In this document: in pieces, positions 55,653 through 64,000 of the stretch | Numbering within the stretch: the first letter of the stretch is position 1 | How the letters are laid out: the number at the start of each line of letters is the position of its first letter | From: Lasiosphaeria ovina | Taxonomy: Eukaryota; Ascomycota; Sordariomycetes; Sordariales; Lasiosphaeriaceae | DNA length: 64,000 nt | Direction: 5' to 3' | NCBI GenBank assembly: GCA_033439765.1 | Contig: JAULSN010000002.1 | Coordinates: forward strand, 5,890,001-5,954,000 | The notes under the pieces: model-generated | Database searches by the model: none | Seen by the model: the letters and a program-made list of their open reading frames with translations, nothing else | What the model was told of the DNA's origin: nothing | Translations under genes and position numbers: made by a program

Positions 55653-56837
55653 TCACACGCCATCTGTAAAGGCCTTGCCGCCCATCTCCTTGTCAAATTC
55701 GGCGCACTCGCTCAGGCCGCATAGCTCAAAGATTTCGCGGACGCTGCCAGCGACCGTCTTGCCATCGGGGCCGAGCCTATCCTTGATAGCGCCCGTACTC
55801 TTCAACTCTTGGGCGGTCTTTTGGAGAGCCAAATAGGCCGACGTCAGGGCGAATAGCGGCCAGATGACGGTCTTGTACCCCATCCTCTTGGCCTCTTGCG
55901 CGTCGACGAGCGGCGTCACGCCTCCTGCGACCATGTTCAGGAGGCAAGGGGTTGGAACCTCTGATAATTATATCAATATTTCTCTTTCGCTGAGCTCGTG
56001 GTCTCTCCTCTTCTAAAACCTCTCCGGCAGAGCAACCGGGAAGGGATAGTGATGAAGGAGAGATGAGTATTTGAAAAGGGGTTGGGAACCGACCATTCTC
56101 TGAACAACCTGCACCATCTCGTCGGCCGTCGTCATGCCCTCGAGGAACACCACATCGGCGCCCGCGGCTCTGCAGCGCGTCGGTCCGGGCGATGATGACG
56201 ATGTCGTCGTCGAGGCGCTTGCGCGCGGCGACCGTGGCGCGGATGCGCGACGCGAACACGTCGGCGTCGACCAGCCCCTTGCCCTGCAGGTGCCCGCACC
56301 GCTTCGTCGTCACCTAGTCCTCGATGTGCAGCCCGGCGACGCCGGCGAGGATATACCGCTCGACCTTTTTTGCTTGGGTGTTTTGGTGATTAAAATGAAT
56401 GGAGGAGACGGGGTTTGTTTTGTTCCAGGGCCGGGGATAAATAGGGGGGAAGGGAGGGGAAGGGAGTGCTCACTAAGCGCGCAACCATTACCGGGCCGCC
56501 AAAGCCCGTGTCGGCGTCGGCAATGACGGGCACGGTCCGGTCTAGGCCGGCTACCATGGCGGCGTTGCGCACCATGTCGTCAGCCGTGGTGAGGCCCACG
56601 TCGGGCATGCCCAGCAGGCTCACGGCAGTCCCTGCGCCTGCCTTTTTTTTTTTTTTTTTTTTTTTTTGGCAGAGTGAGTTTTAGTGTGTCGAGGCTTGGC
56701 TATGGCATTGTGAGAGACAGAGCAAAAATACCATGTACAGGTTCTCGAAGCCCTGCTGCAGACACGCCCGGACAGATGATTATTCTGTCCGGGTCGGCGA
56801 CCTAGGCCCGGAGCTTGGCGGCAGCTTTGTTGACCAT
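55653..56837 (-). pseudogene. Isocitrate lyase/PEP mutase superfamily pseudogene
   Basis: Family order is preserved on the minus strand: MVNKAAAKLRA, then ADPDRIIICPGV, QQGFENLYM, LGMPDVGLTTADDMV, VPVIADADTGFGGP, AGVAGLHIED, TTKRCGHLQGK, IIARTDAL, AGADVVFLEGMTTADEM, then PCLLNMVAGGVTPLV and a normal C-terminus and stop. Four lesions break it: a TAG at 56802-56804, a deletion of about 27 bases with frameshift near 56762, a TAG at 56314-56316 where the family has Gln (HIEDQ), and a deletion of about 40-50 bases with frameshift at 56169. Introns at 56731-56642 and 56473-56365, plus one near 56095-55961, still have splice sites. The intact family cleaves or rearranges C-C/C-P bonds of 2-oxoacid-related substrates (oxaloacetase, 2-methylisocitrate lyase, PEP mutase). 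Function is lost. Confidence 0.88.
56643..56667. repeat. T25 homopolymer
   Basis: Twenty-five T lie within an intron of the pseudogene; on the coding strand this is A25 directly before the AG acceptor, in place of the usual pyrimidine tract. Confidence 0.9.
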
Positions 56838-59023
56838 TGTGGGACCTTATGTGAGGTCACTAAGACGCCGATAATGTCGAGGACGTATAAACAGATGGCA
56901 TATATATCTTGTTGGGTATCTCAGGCATGTAGGTAGGTGATGGCGCGGCATTATTGGCGCGAGCCAGCTTCTAGGTACCTATGACGGGACGGGTTCCGTT
57001 CTCGTCTCCGCTCTCGGCGCATGGCCGGGGATTCGAGGGGCCGTCATCCTTGGGGTTTCCGCAGCTGCTTCTCCGCACCAGGTCCGCCAGCTACATGGGA
57101 ACCTCCTTTCCGCCCTCCCGAAATAGGCGTGGAGTTGGCTGATTCGATGAATACCTATGTCATTAGAGTGCGGATACAATTGCCAGCGGTGGATTCAGTT
57201 GGCACTTACAAATTCCGAGGCGGCCGAGTATATCAATGGTCCGTTGGTGTACATAAGTAGTTCTGGATGCCGCCTTGCCGCGAAACCAACCAAGTGAACA
57301 TGCTGAAAGCAGTGGTTCATACCCATAGATTAACGGAAGGGTCTTAACCTCAGGTAAGGTAGGGTCCCGCAGCATAGGTAGCGCCCGATCGCGCAACGTG
57401 ATGTTTCGTGTTCGTGTTGGTAAGGTTTTAATTTACACCTCCCATGCTCTTTCTTTGCACTACTTATGGGACCAGTCGGGTGCAGGCAGAGTAAGTATTA
57501 AGTGAAGGCGTGGGGATGTGGCTTCCTTTTTATTGCCTCCTTTTTGTGGCAGGTGGTCTTGGATCGAATTTGGCAGTTACGAGTTGCCTGATATTAGCAG
57601 TACCCATTACTACAAAAGACCTGATACTAGACGTTATTGGCAGTTCCCTCGTTCGCGCCTTCCAAGACAATTAATTGTTGATTTTTCGCGCAACTTACAC
57701 ATTTTGCACTTAACTTTCCTTTTCCTTGGGGCTTTTCTTTTTCAAAAAATAAAAATAAAAAATAAAAAAATCCGGCTGGAAGTTTTCTTTACCGACTATA
57801 GGAATGAGGGGACAGCAATTTTGTTTCTCTTACGAAGTGAGCACGAGTCATTTATTTGTATACGTAGGTAAGGTAGTTGCGAGAACCAAGGTAGAACCAG
57901 CAAGGGAAGGGAATAGTCGAGAGCTGCACTGCCGCCCCACTCTTGGGAGAGGCGTGTCAGCTGTACGGAATATTAGTCTGATAATTTCACATCATCGTTG
58001 TTGTGGATTAACCAGTACAGACTCGTATTTTACCGTTCAGTAAAAAGAATTGCATGATGCTAATATGTTAAGGGGTGGGCAGACAATAAATTAGGTTGGG
58101 TGTGGGTGCGTTGGTGTTGCGGCGCGGTGAATACCTCCTACCTTACCCAGGAAGCCTCCCTAAAAATTGGCATTGATACTTCAATTATGTTTCCCTTGGT
58201 GGGCTAATTCGCTTTGACTGTATGTATATGTATGTACATATGTTAGTAGCGGGCCTTGATGTCGTGCTGCGATAAGCCAGCAGGCGACTATCCGCTCAGG
58301 GGCTAAGTAAACAAAGCTGAGGATACCCTACTTGGCGAGGCAGCATCGAATGCCAAAGGGGGACCTATAATAAGACCTAGGTATATACACGAGATGCCAC
58401 CCAACCATGCAAATTTTATTGACGTTCCCCTCTTTTCTGTTTTCCGTGCCTTGGGACAATATATCTTCACCATTAAGTGGCACATGTGCGCCTCCCCGAC
58501 CTATTGAACTCGTATCCACGACTACCTTGCATATCTTAGAGACAGACATTTAGTTAGGTATTGGCATGACAAAAAATAATGTCTATTCGAGTCTGTGTGT
58601 CCCGGACCAGCCGGCTAAACACCCAGGTGTTCCGTGTACCTAGCTATCTCAGGTAACTGACTGGTACCAACCCAGTCAGCCCATACTGTACATGATCCAT
58701 CATTGGGTACCTGCCCCGAAATGGTCTGTGTCTGCAATCATCTATCATAGTCCCGTCTCTAGTAAAGAAAGCCAAAAAGGAGGCTTGGGCAAGTAGGTGA
58801 TTATCAAAATCTACCAGCGATCATCTCCCCACCTAGTTACCGTACCCGCCTCCACGAAATTAATGAATCGCCTTGAATTGCCCATGAGGCCACGGCGTGA
58901 CCAGCACTGTCGGTCGTCATAGGGCGTACTAGGCATTCGTCGGGGGAGCGCGTTATGATTTAGCGACGTTGGACTTTCCTGCGGTCGTAGTGGCAGTAGA
59001 GTTGGTTTTTTGTTGTCGCGATA
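56838..59023. other. Gene-poor region, A/T-richer than the left half
   Basis: 2.2 kb without a supported gene. It has A/T-rich stretches (57735-57770), TAGGTAGG words (56928, 56972) and short open frames (at most 117 codons, 57518-57871) lacking known motifs. No RNA gene was recognised. Confidence 0.55.
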
Positions 59024-59881
59024 CTACCACCCAGTAGCCTTGCCTGTGGGTTTATTGCTGGGGACGTTATTGTCCAATTCACCAAGGGGACGCCTGTTGA
59101 CCGTGGTTGTCGTGGTATGGTACCGGTAGTAGTAGCAGCCTTGCCTGTGCCTTTATTGCTGACGGCGTTATTGTCTAGGGCACCAAGGGGTTGCCTGTCG
59201 GTCGTGGTTGTCTTGGTGGTAGTAGTGCTGGGAGCATTCTGGGCGTCCTTCGTTATCGTCGACGACTTCTGGGGCGCAGCTGGGGCCGGGCCCTGGTCCG
59301 GGAAGCCGACTGTCCTGAGTGGATAAACATAGGCAGGCGCCGCACCCTCGTCTTGCTGTATGCGGCCCTCAGCTTCAGTAGCGCCCCCCCCCCGGTCGGG
59401 TTTCCATCTCGATCACACTCGAAAATATCCATCATTTTCATCGAAATAAAAATAATAGCCTGGGTAGTTGGTTTTTGCGCGGACTTGCTTCACCCATTGG
59501 TTTCCGGCATCGCCGCCACCGGCACCACCGGCACCGCCATCGTCGTCGTAGCCACCAGCGGGGCCCGCTTCGTCCTGGAAGATATGGGGAACTTGCGCTC
59601 TCTGATAGAACTCTAGAACCTCGTCCATATGGGGCTGGGTCGTCCCCCAGTCACGGATCGTGCCCTCGATAGGGACGTTTGCGTCGCTTGCTTCTGTTGC
59701 GAGAATGCAGGCCCGGTAATGACCCGTGTTAGAGTCGCGAGTAGTGCCGAGCCGAGGTAGAAGGTAAATGTCGCTGTGGACCGCGTTTCGCCATGGGTCG
59801 GAGTCCCAGACCCAAGGATGAACGCCACAGACGTGAAACGTGAAACGTGAAACGGGCCCTTGACTGTCGCCTCTACCTATC
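59024..59881 (-). pseudogene. Decayed protein-coding gene with Thr-rich duplicated 3' end
   Basis: An open minus-strand frame without a Met runs from 59881 to a TGA at 59413 and reads as protein: GVHPWVWDSDPWRNAV, GHYRACILATEASDANVP, GTIRDWGTTQPHMDEVLEFY, VPHIFQDEAG, a Gly/Asp linker, then YPGYYFYFDENDGY. Shifting frame by one base near 59420 continues as FECDRDGNPTGG. A second shift in a G/C homopolymer (59388-59397) continues as a Pro/Gln/Thr-rich tail. The tail ends in two peptide repeats, RQPLGALDNN... and RRPLGELDNN..., in different frames, ending at TAG 59024. At least three frame breaks and no start codon mean the gene is dead or badly sequenced. I do not recognise the family; an extracellular protein with a Thr-rich tail is one guess. 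Confidence 0.45.
59036..59222. repeat. Two-copy direct repeat, 101-bp period
   Basis: Copies start at 59036 and 59137 and share AGCCTTGCCTGTG, TTTATTGCTG, CGTTATTGTC, CACCAAGGGG and CGTGGTTGTC-like blocks. On the minus strand they encode the duplicated tail peptides of the decayed gene. Confidence 0.75.
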
Positions 59882-61389
59882 TCTAGGTATTATTACTACT
59901 ACGGTATGTACCGTAGGTATCTAAGTAAGGTAGGTAGTTTGGATTCGAGAGTCTGACGAGGTGGACCTGACGAGGTGACCAAGTAAAGAGGCGACGAGGC
60001 TCGCTGCTGGCCCTTGCGGACAATGGAAAGGAAGGCTCATGAGGCGGCTAGGTCGTGAGTCTCGCCATGTTCCCCCTCCCCCAGATGTACGGTAGATCCA
60101 GCACCGTAGACGGCATTCTAACCTTGACTAACTACCTACCTAGGTGCAGGCAGTAGGTAAGGTATCTTGCAGTGTAGATTGTCTAGTGTAGGTATCTAAG
60201 GTATCTAGGTAGTTAGATACCTAGGTAAGGTACCTACAGTGCAGTGTAGAGAAGGTAGTCACCTAAGGTAGATTAGTAAATCAACCTCTACATGTGTAAG
60301 GTAGTCGCATTCGGAAAGAGTTAATCGGGGTCGGCATAAGGCCCCCGTGGCCGTTCGGTGGGGCCTTCTCTTCAATACGGATACCCACCTAGGGAATACG
60401 GATAATGCGCCCTATTACAGGCATCCGTGTATGTGTATACTATACAGTACAGTACAGTACAGTATGTACATACAGCTAGCCCTAGCCCCTGGCCCCTGTA
60501 TGTGCATACTGTAGTGTACAGCAGAGCTACGTAATTAGCCCCTGCGGCGATCCCCCATTCTTTTTTTGCCGCGCGTCTCCAGTGTCCATGCTAGCAAAAC
60601 TGTCGAAGTTCTCCATCCTTGTCCGACTGGGATTCTAGTGTACAGACATAGGTCATACATAGTAGACAACAATACATACCGCATGTGAATAGTATGTACC
60701 AAGTACGCAACAACTACTATGCATGCAGCACACCCACTGCGTCAGGTCAGCAACAGGATGCAAACCAAACGTCCAAAATCTCCGTCGGCGAACCTTGCGC
60801 TATCTACGTGTAAGGTAGAGTACGTAGTATGTTGGAAGTGGGAACCACATGGGACCTACCTGGTGGATGTTGAGGTGGGCCTGGAAAGGAACCTTGGCCA
60901 AGTTTGGTTGGGGACTGGAAGGACTGATGTTTGCGCAGACATCGAGGTGGTCGCCAAGTTTTGGTGTAATCCCTCCCCTTTCCCTTTTTCTATTATAAGA
61001 CATCTGGCTTGAGAGTGCGTTGCCAATCTTACCTACTATCTCATGAGCACACGGCAATAGTTCCCGACGTCTATACTACTACCTCCCGCCAAAAGGTTAC
61101 CTTTAGCTTGCATTCCCCGCAGTCCCGTCCCTCCGCACTCGGCACTACTATGTAAGGTAAGTGCTTCGTACTGTACATACATCCATACCTTGTTTCCGTA
61201 GCTCCCGTCCAATGTAGGGCTAGCTGCGGTACCTACCTCACATAGATTTCTTTCGCTACTCCACACTTGTCCTCCCTTGGTTGCCTTGCCTTAACTATTT
61301 CCGACTACCTACGCAAGGTACCTTACCTATCAATCCGCCAAACCCGCACAACAGCGTCACCGGCAATTACGACAGCAACAACAGAAAAC
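59882..61389. other. Intergenic region with dense TAGGTAGG motifs
   Basis: 1.5 kb without a supported gene. It contains the densest cluster of TACCTA/TAGGTA words in the window (60120-60310), an ACAGT pentanucleotide run (60445-60463) and C/T-rich sequence before the kinase-like gene. It should hold the promoter of that gene. Confidence 0.55.
60120..60310. repeat. Cluster of TACCTA/TAGGTA words in both orientations
   Basis: About a dozen overlapping TAGGTA, ACCTAC and AAGGTA words occur in 190 bp, several arranged as palindromes such as TACCTACCTAGGT and ATACCTAGGTA. Similar words recur in other intergenic parts of the window but not in the exons. Confidence 0.65.
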
Positions 61390-62528
61390 ATGTAAGTTGC
61401 CGACATGACACTTTGGGCATCGCTGATCAACTCGCGACAAGGCCTCTTGGGCCCCCTCCGAGATATACCAAAATCCCTTACGTCCCGGGCAGTACGCTGT
61501 CGCTGCAAGTCACCGAGAGCAAGGTCTCGTGGCTAGCTATCGGTACGCTGGACGTGACGGTTGTGAAGCCCTTTGTCCCCACCACCATATCCCCGGCTAT
61601 GCTCGTCCAACTTCCGTCGGGCAGCGCCGCCGTCCTGAAGATGTTCGACCGCCGTTTTGGTCCCTCGTTTCGCAGCCGCTACGGCCCCGGCGGCCGACAC
61701 CAACCAATCCCTCACACCGAGCAGGAAGAGGATCAATGGGTCCAGTGGGTCAACTCCGGCCAGTCGGCCCCTGTGCTACAATACATTCACCACCAGCGAA
61801 CCACCGAAGTCTATCCCTACACGGCCGGAAATTTCTACGAGGATGCTGTCCTTGCTAAAAGAAACCTCGTATTCGAGGCCGCTCTCCACGATCAAGCACT
61901 ACGCTGGTTCCAGAACGAATGCCGTGCTTATGACAAACTCGCCCCTCTCCAAGGTGTGCGCATCCCCGAAATGTATGCCCACGTCTGCCTTGCAATCCCT
62001 TCGTCAGTACCAAAGGACCAGTCGAGACTAGAGTTTCAGGCCTGCGGTATCCTAATCGAGTATATCGACGGCATTTCGGGTACAACTCTACTCAATGACC
62101 TACAGCGTGTCAACACCTCGACCTTGATCCATATCGCCCAGGACGCAATTGAAGGCGCCTACAGTATTAACACACACGGCGTAATTATGGGAGACTGCGC
62201 CCTGCGTAATGTGATTATCAGGAAATCCGACAACAGAGTCTTCTATATTGACTTTGCACAAGTCTTTTGGCGAGAAAATGATGTGGACGACGCGACCTTC
62301 TGGGAAATTGTCCGGTCCCATGACAACTACGGTGAGGTGGCTATGGTTTTGGCCGGCGCACTTAAGAAGAAGTTTGGGACTGACATCGCACCTCAACTCA
62401 CATATCCGAACCCTTTGGAAAACATTTCCAATAATAATACCTTACACTCACCAGACTTTCCCTTTACACAAAACCCCCCTCCCCCAACGTGGACGACAAG
62501 AGATTCGGCACCTTCCTACAATCGTTAG
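61390..62528 (+). CDS. Fungal protein-kinase-like protein, start codon split by an intron
   Basis: The main frame (to TAG at 62526-62528) has no ATG before residue ~54. Splicing 61392-61441 (50 nt; GTAAGT donor, CTGAT branch site 15-20 nt before an AAG acceptor) joins A-T at 61390-61391 to G at 61442 and creates ATG, giving 362 residues. Kinase-like features: VLKMFD (Lys67), HGVIMGDCALRNVII (Asp252, matching HRDxxxxN) and VFYIDFAQ (Asp271, replacing DFG), with the usual spacing of 19 residues. The Gly-rich loop is not clear, and HRD is GDC, so catalysis is uncertain. This is a lineage-expanded fungal family of unknown substrate, related to APH/Fungal kinase-like proteins. An unspliced start further upstream is the alternative. 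Confidence 0.7.
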
Positions 62529-63278
62529 CTACTTTGTCCTGGAATAGATCTTCATTTTTAAAGCTCTCTTTCTAAACACTCTTTAATTCGTGGAAGGATT
62601 AGCTGTGGCCATGTCATCGCGAGTCGCGAGTTTCATGGTCTCTAATAACAGACTTGGTATCCGTACCTTGAGTGATACGTAGAAAGCCCCCTGCCTCGTA
62701 CCGTAGGTTTTGGGGGGGGGGGGGGGGCGGAACCCGCTGTAAATGTGGCCTGTGCATATAGAAGTGGGGCTGCCCTTTTTAACGATAGTACTCCGTATTT
62801 AGCAGTCTAACTTGAACATCTTCGCTTCTCCCCACGCTTCTCCGATCTCCCTTTACGTAAAACGCCTTGAATCGTTGATCTTGTCGTTTGCATCCAGTCT
62901 ATCCGCTTTCTTGGCTGCATCTGCATCAAGCGCATATAAGTCCAGGCCATGTGACCCCAGATACCGGGAGTTTTTTGGTTGTTTCTTCGTCGGTTGTTTG
63001 CACGATCTCGGGTGCGGTGCACTCAATCTGCTTGTTCGTTTCCTTGCATTGCATGTCTTATTAGATCGATCCTCGTTACTCAAGTACAATACAAGTATCA
63101 CACATATTCTCAGCTACAAGCCATTACAGTCGATCCAAGACGTCCATATTTCTTTCCCCCATCAGCCAGCAAAGCCCTTTGATACCCGTACAGTACCCGC
63201 GGCCATTTTGTCACGAGAGGGACTATTTATTTTTATTTATTTTTATCCTTTAACTCTTGGGTTCGTTTATCGACGAAC
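62529..63278. other. Intergenic region before the zeta-toxin-like gene
   Basis: 750 bp, with a G16 run at 62712-62727 and a TACTCCGTA word at 62789. A 202-codon frame (62812-63420) overlaps the next gene in another frame and has no motif. The last ~200 bp should be the leader of the next gene. Confidence 0.55.
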
Positions 63279-64000
63279 ATGGCCGGACTTCCCGAAGCAT
63301 GGAAGCTACAGCCCCAAGACCGCCTGGCGATATTCGACAAGGAGATCGCCCCCCATGAGCTCCAGCCCTACCTGCATCTCCACCACCGAGATGACGGCAA
63401 GAGGCCGGTGGCCGTGCTGATCGTCGGCCAGACGGGCGCCGGGAAGACGCGCCTAGCTCCCGACCTGACCAAGGCCATGGTCGACGGGAACCGCACCCCC
63501 GCCCACTTCATCGCCGACACGTACAAGACGTACCACCCTCACTACGCCGAGTGCCTGGAAAAGGCCCCCGAAAAGGCTTCCGTCCTGGCCGGTCTCGACG
63601 CCCGCATCTGGCTCACCATGGCCTGCGAATATGCCGCCGACCAGCGCCTCGACGTCCTGGCCGAATCGGCCTGCCGCCACCCCGACGACTTCTGCGACCT
63701 GGCCGAGCTGTTCCACAAGCGCGACTATAACGTGCGCGTCGCCATCCTTGCCGTGCCCGAGGCCCTCAGCCGCCTCGGCATTCTGGTCCGCTACTACCGC
63801 AACCTGCCCGAGGCCCAGTCTCGTAACCTCCCCCTCCGTCTGACCCCCAAGAAGGTCCACGACGACAGCTACGCCGGGCTGGCCCTTGCTGCTAGCTTCA
63901 TTGACCAAAACCCGGTAGCCGATGCCGTCATTGTTGTGCGCAGAAACAACATGCTGGCCTACAAAAACGAGCGCGCGGCGACAACTGCAAGCGGCGGCAC
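63279..64000 (+). CDS. Zeta-toxin-like P-loop ATPase domain protein (partial, runs off window)
   Basis: The first 240 codons are present with no stop or obvious intron. Walker A is GQTGAGKTR at residues 50-58, after a strand VAVLIVGQ. Downstream FIADTYKTYHP occupies the place where zeta-toxin-family kinases carry substrate-binding acidic residues, and DVLAESACRHPDDFCDLAELF then VRVAILAVPEALSRLGILVRY follow the family's strand-helix order (VLAV is the ...VALAVP-type strand before the lid). In bacteria zeta proteins phosphorylate UDP-N-acetylglucosamine; fungal relatives are standalone P-loop enzymes of unknown role with no antitoxin partner, and none is seen here. The start at 63279 is the first in-frame ATG and lies just before conserved-looking sequence. 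The 3' end is outside the window. Confidence 0.75.
   Translation, partial: MAGLPEAWKLQPQDRLAIFDKEIAPHELQPYLHLHHRDDGKRPVAVLIVGQTGAGKTRLAPDLTKAMVDGNRTPAHFIADTYKTYHPHYAECLEKAPEKASVLAGLDARIWLTMACEYAADQRLDVLAESACRHPDDFCDLAELFHKRDYNVRVAILAVPEALSRLGILVRYYRNLPEAQSRNLPLRLTPKKVHDDSYAGLALAASFIDQNPVADAVIVVRRNNMLAYKNERAATTASGG

Noticed and set aside
62812..63420. 202-codon plus frame overlapping the zeta-like gene
   Set aside because: Runs out of frame into the clearly coding zeta-like frame and shows no motif of its own.

Overview
The window looks like nuclear DNA of a filamentous ascomycete (Pezizomycotina, most likely Sordariomycetes). Genes are spaced several kilobases apart, are interrupted by short GT-AG introns of about 50-130 nt with CTRAY-type branch points, and sit in intergenic DNA rich in simple repeats. 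The fused TRP1 (glutamine amidotransferase-IGPS-PRAI) and the overall protein families are typical of this group. I saw no tRNA, rRNA, transposon ORF or CRISPR array.

Layout. 0.6-4 kb: a U-box cyclophilin (cyp8) and a SET-domain protein, both minus strand. 4.2-5.7 kb: an aminoglycoside-phosphotransferase-like gene with a one-base frameshift. 6.6-8.6 kb: a PTM1/GOST-type seven-TM protein. 9.3-12.8 kb: a divergent pair, the NDUFAF7-like complex I assembly methyltransferase and the SNARE Use1, sharing a promoter with a telomere-like repeat. 13.3-15.1 kb: a BRCT protein with an Asp-rich tail. 16.0-24.9 kb: divergent TRP1 and NUP188. 25.6-26.1 kb: TIM9. 29.6-32.3 kb: a RhoGAP protein with a stop-free 300-nt intron. 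35.5-37.6 kb: a Dal5-type MFS transporter. 38.7-43.8 kb: divergent GPI10 and ornithine aminotransferase. 43.8-51.5 kb: 7.7 kb with no gene I can support. 51.5-54.6 kb: autophagy kinase ATG1.

The right end (55.6-64 kb) has a different character. It holds a multiply broken isocitrate-lyase/PEP-mutase family pseudogene, a decayed gene with a Thr-rich duplicated 3' end, dense TAGGTAGG motifs, a kinase-like gene whose start codon appears to be split by an intron, and a zeta-toxin-like P-loop ATPase gene that runs off the window.

The intact genes are mostly housekeeping: protein folding, nuclear pore, mitochondrial import and complex I assembly, ER-Golgi fusion, GPI anchors, tryptophan and ornithine metabolism, autophagy. 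They do not form a cluster. The most unusual material is in the accessory-looking right end and in gene-structure oddities: the frameshift, the split start codon, the stop-free intron and a KDEL tail on GPI10. Exon boundaries were derived by eye from splice sites and reading-frame continuity; family assignments come from recognised motifs, with no database search.
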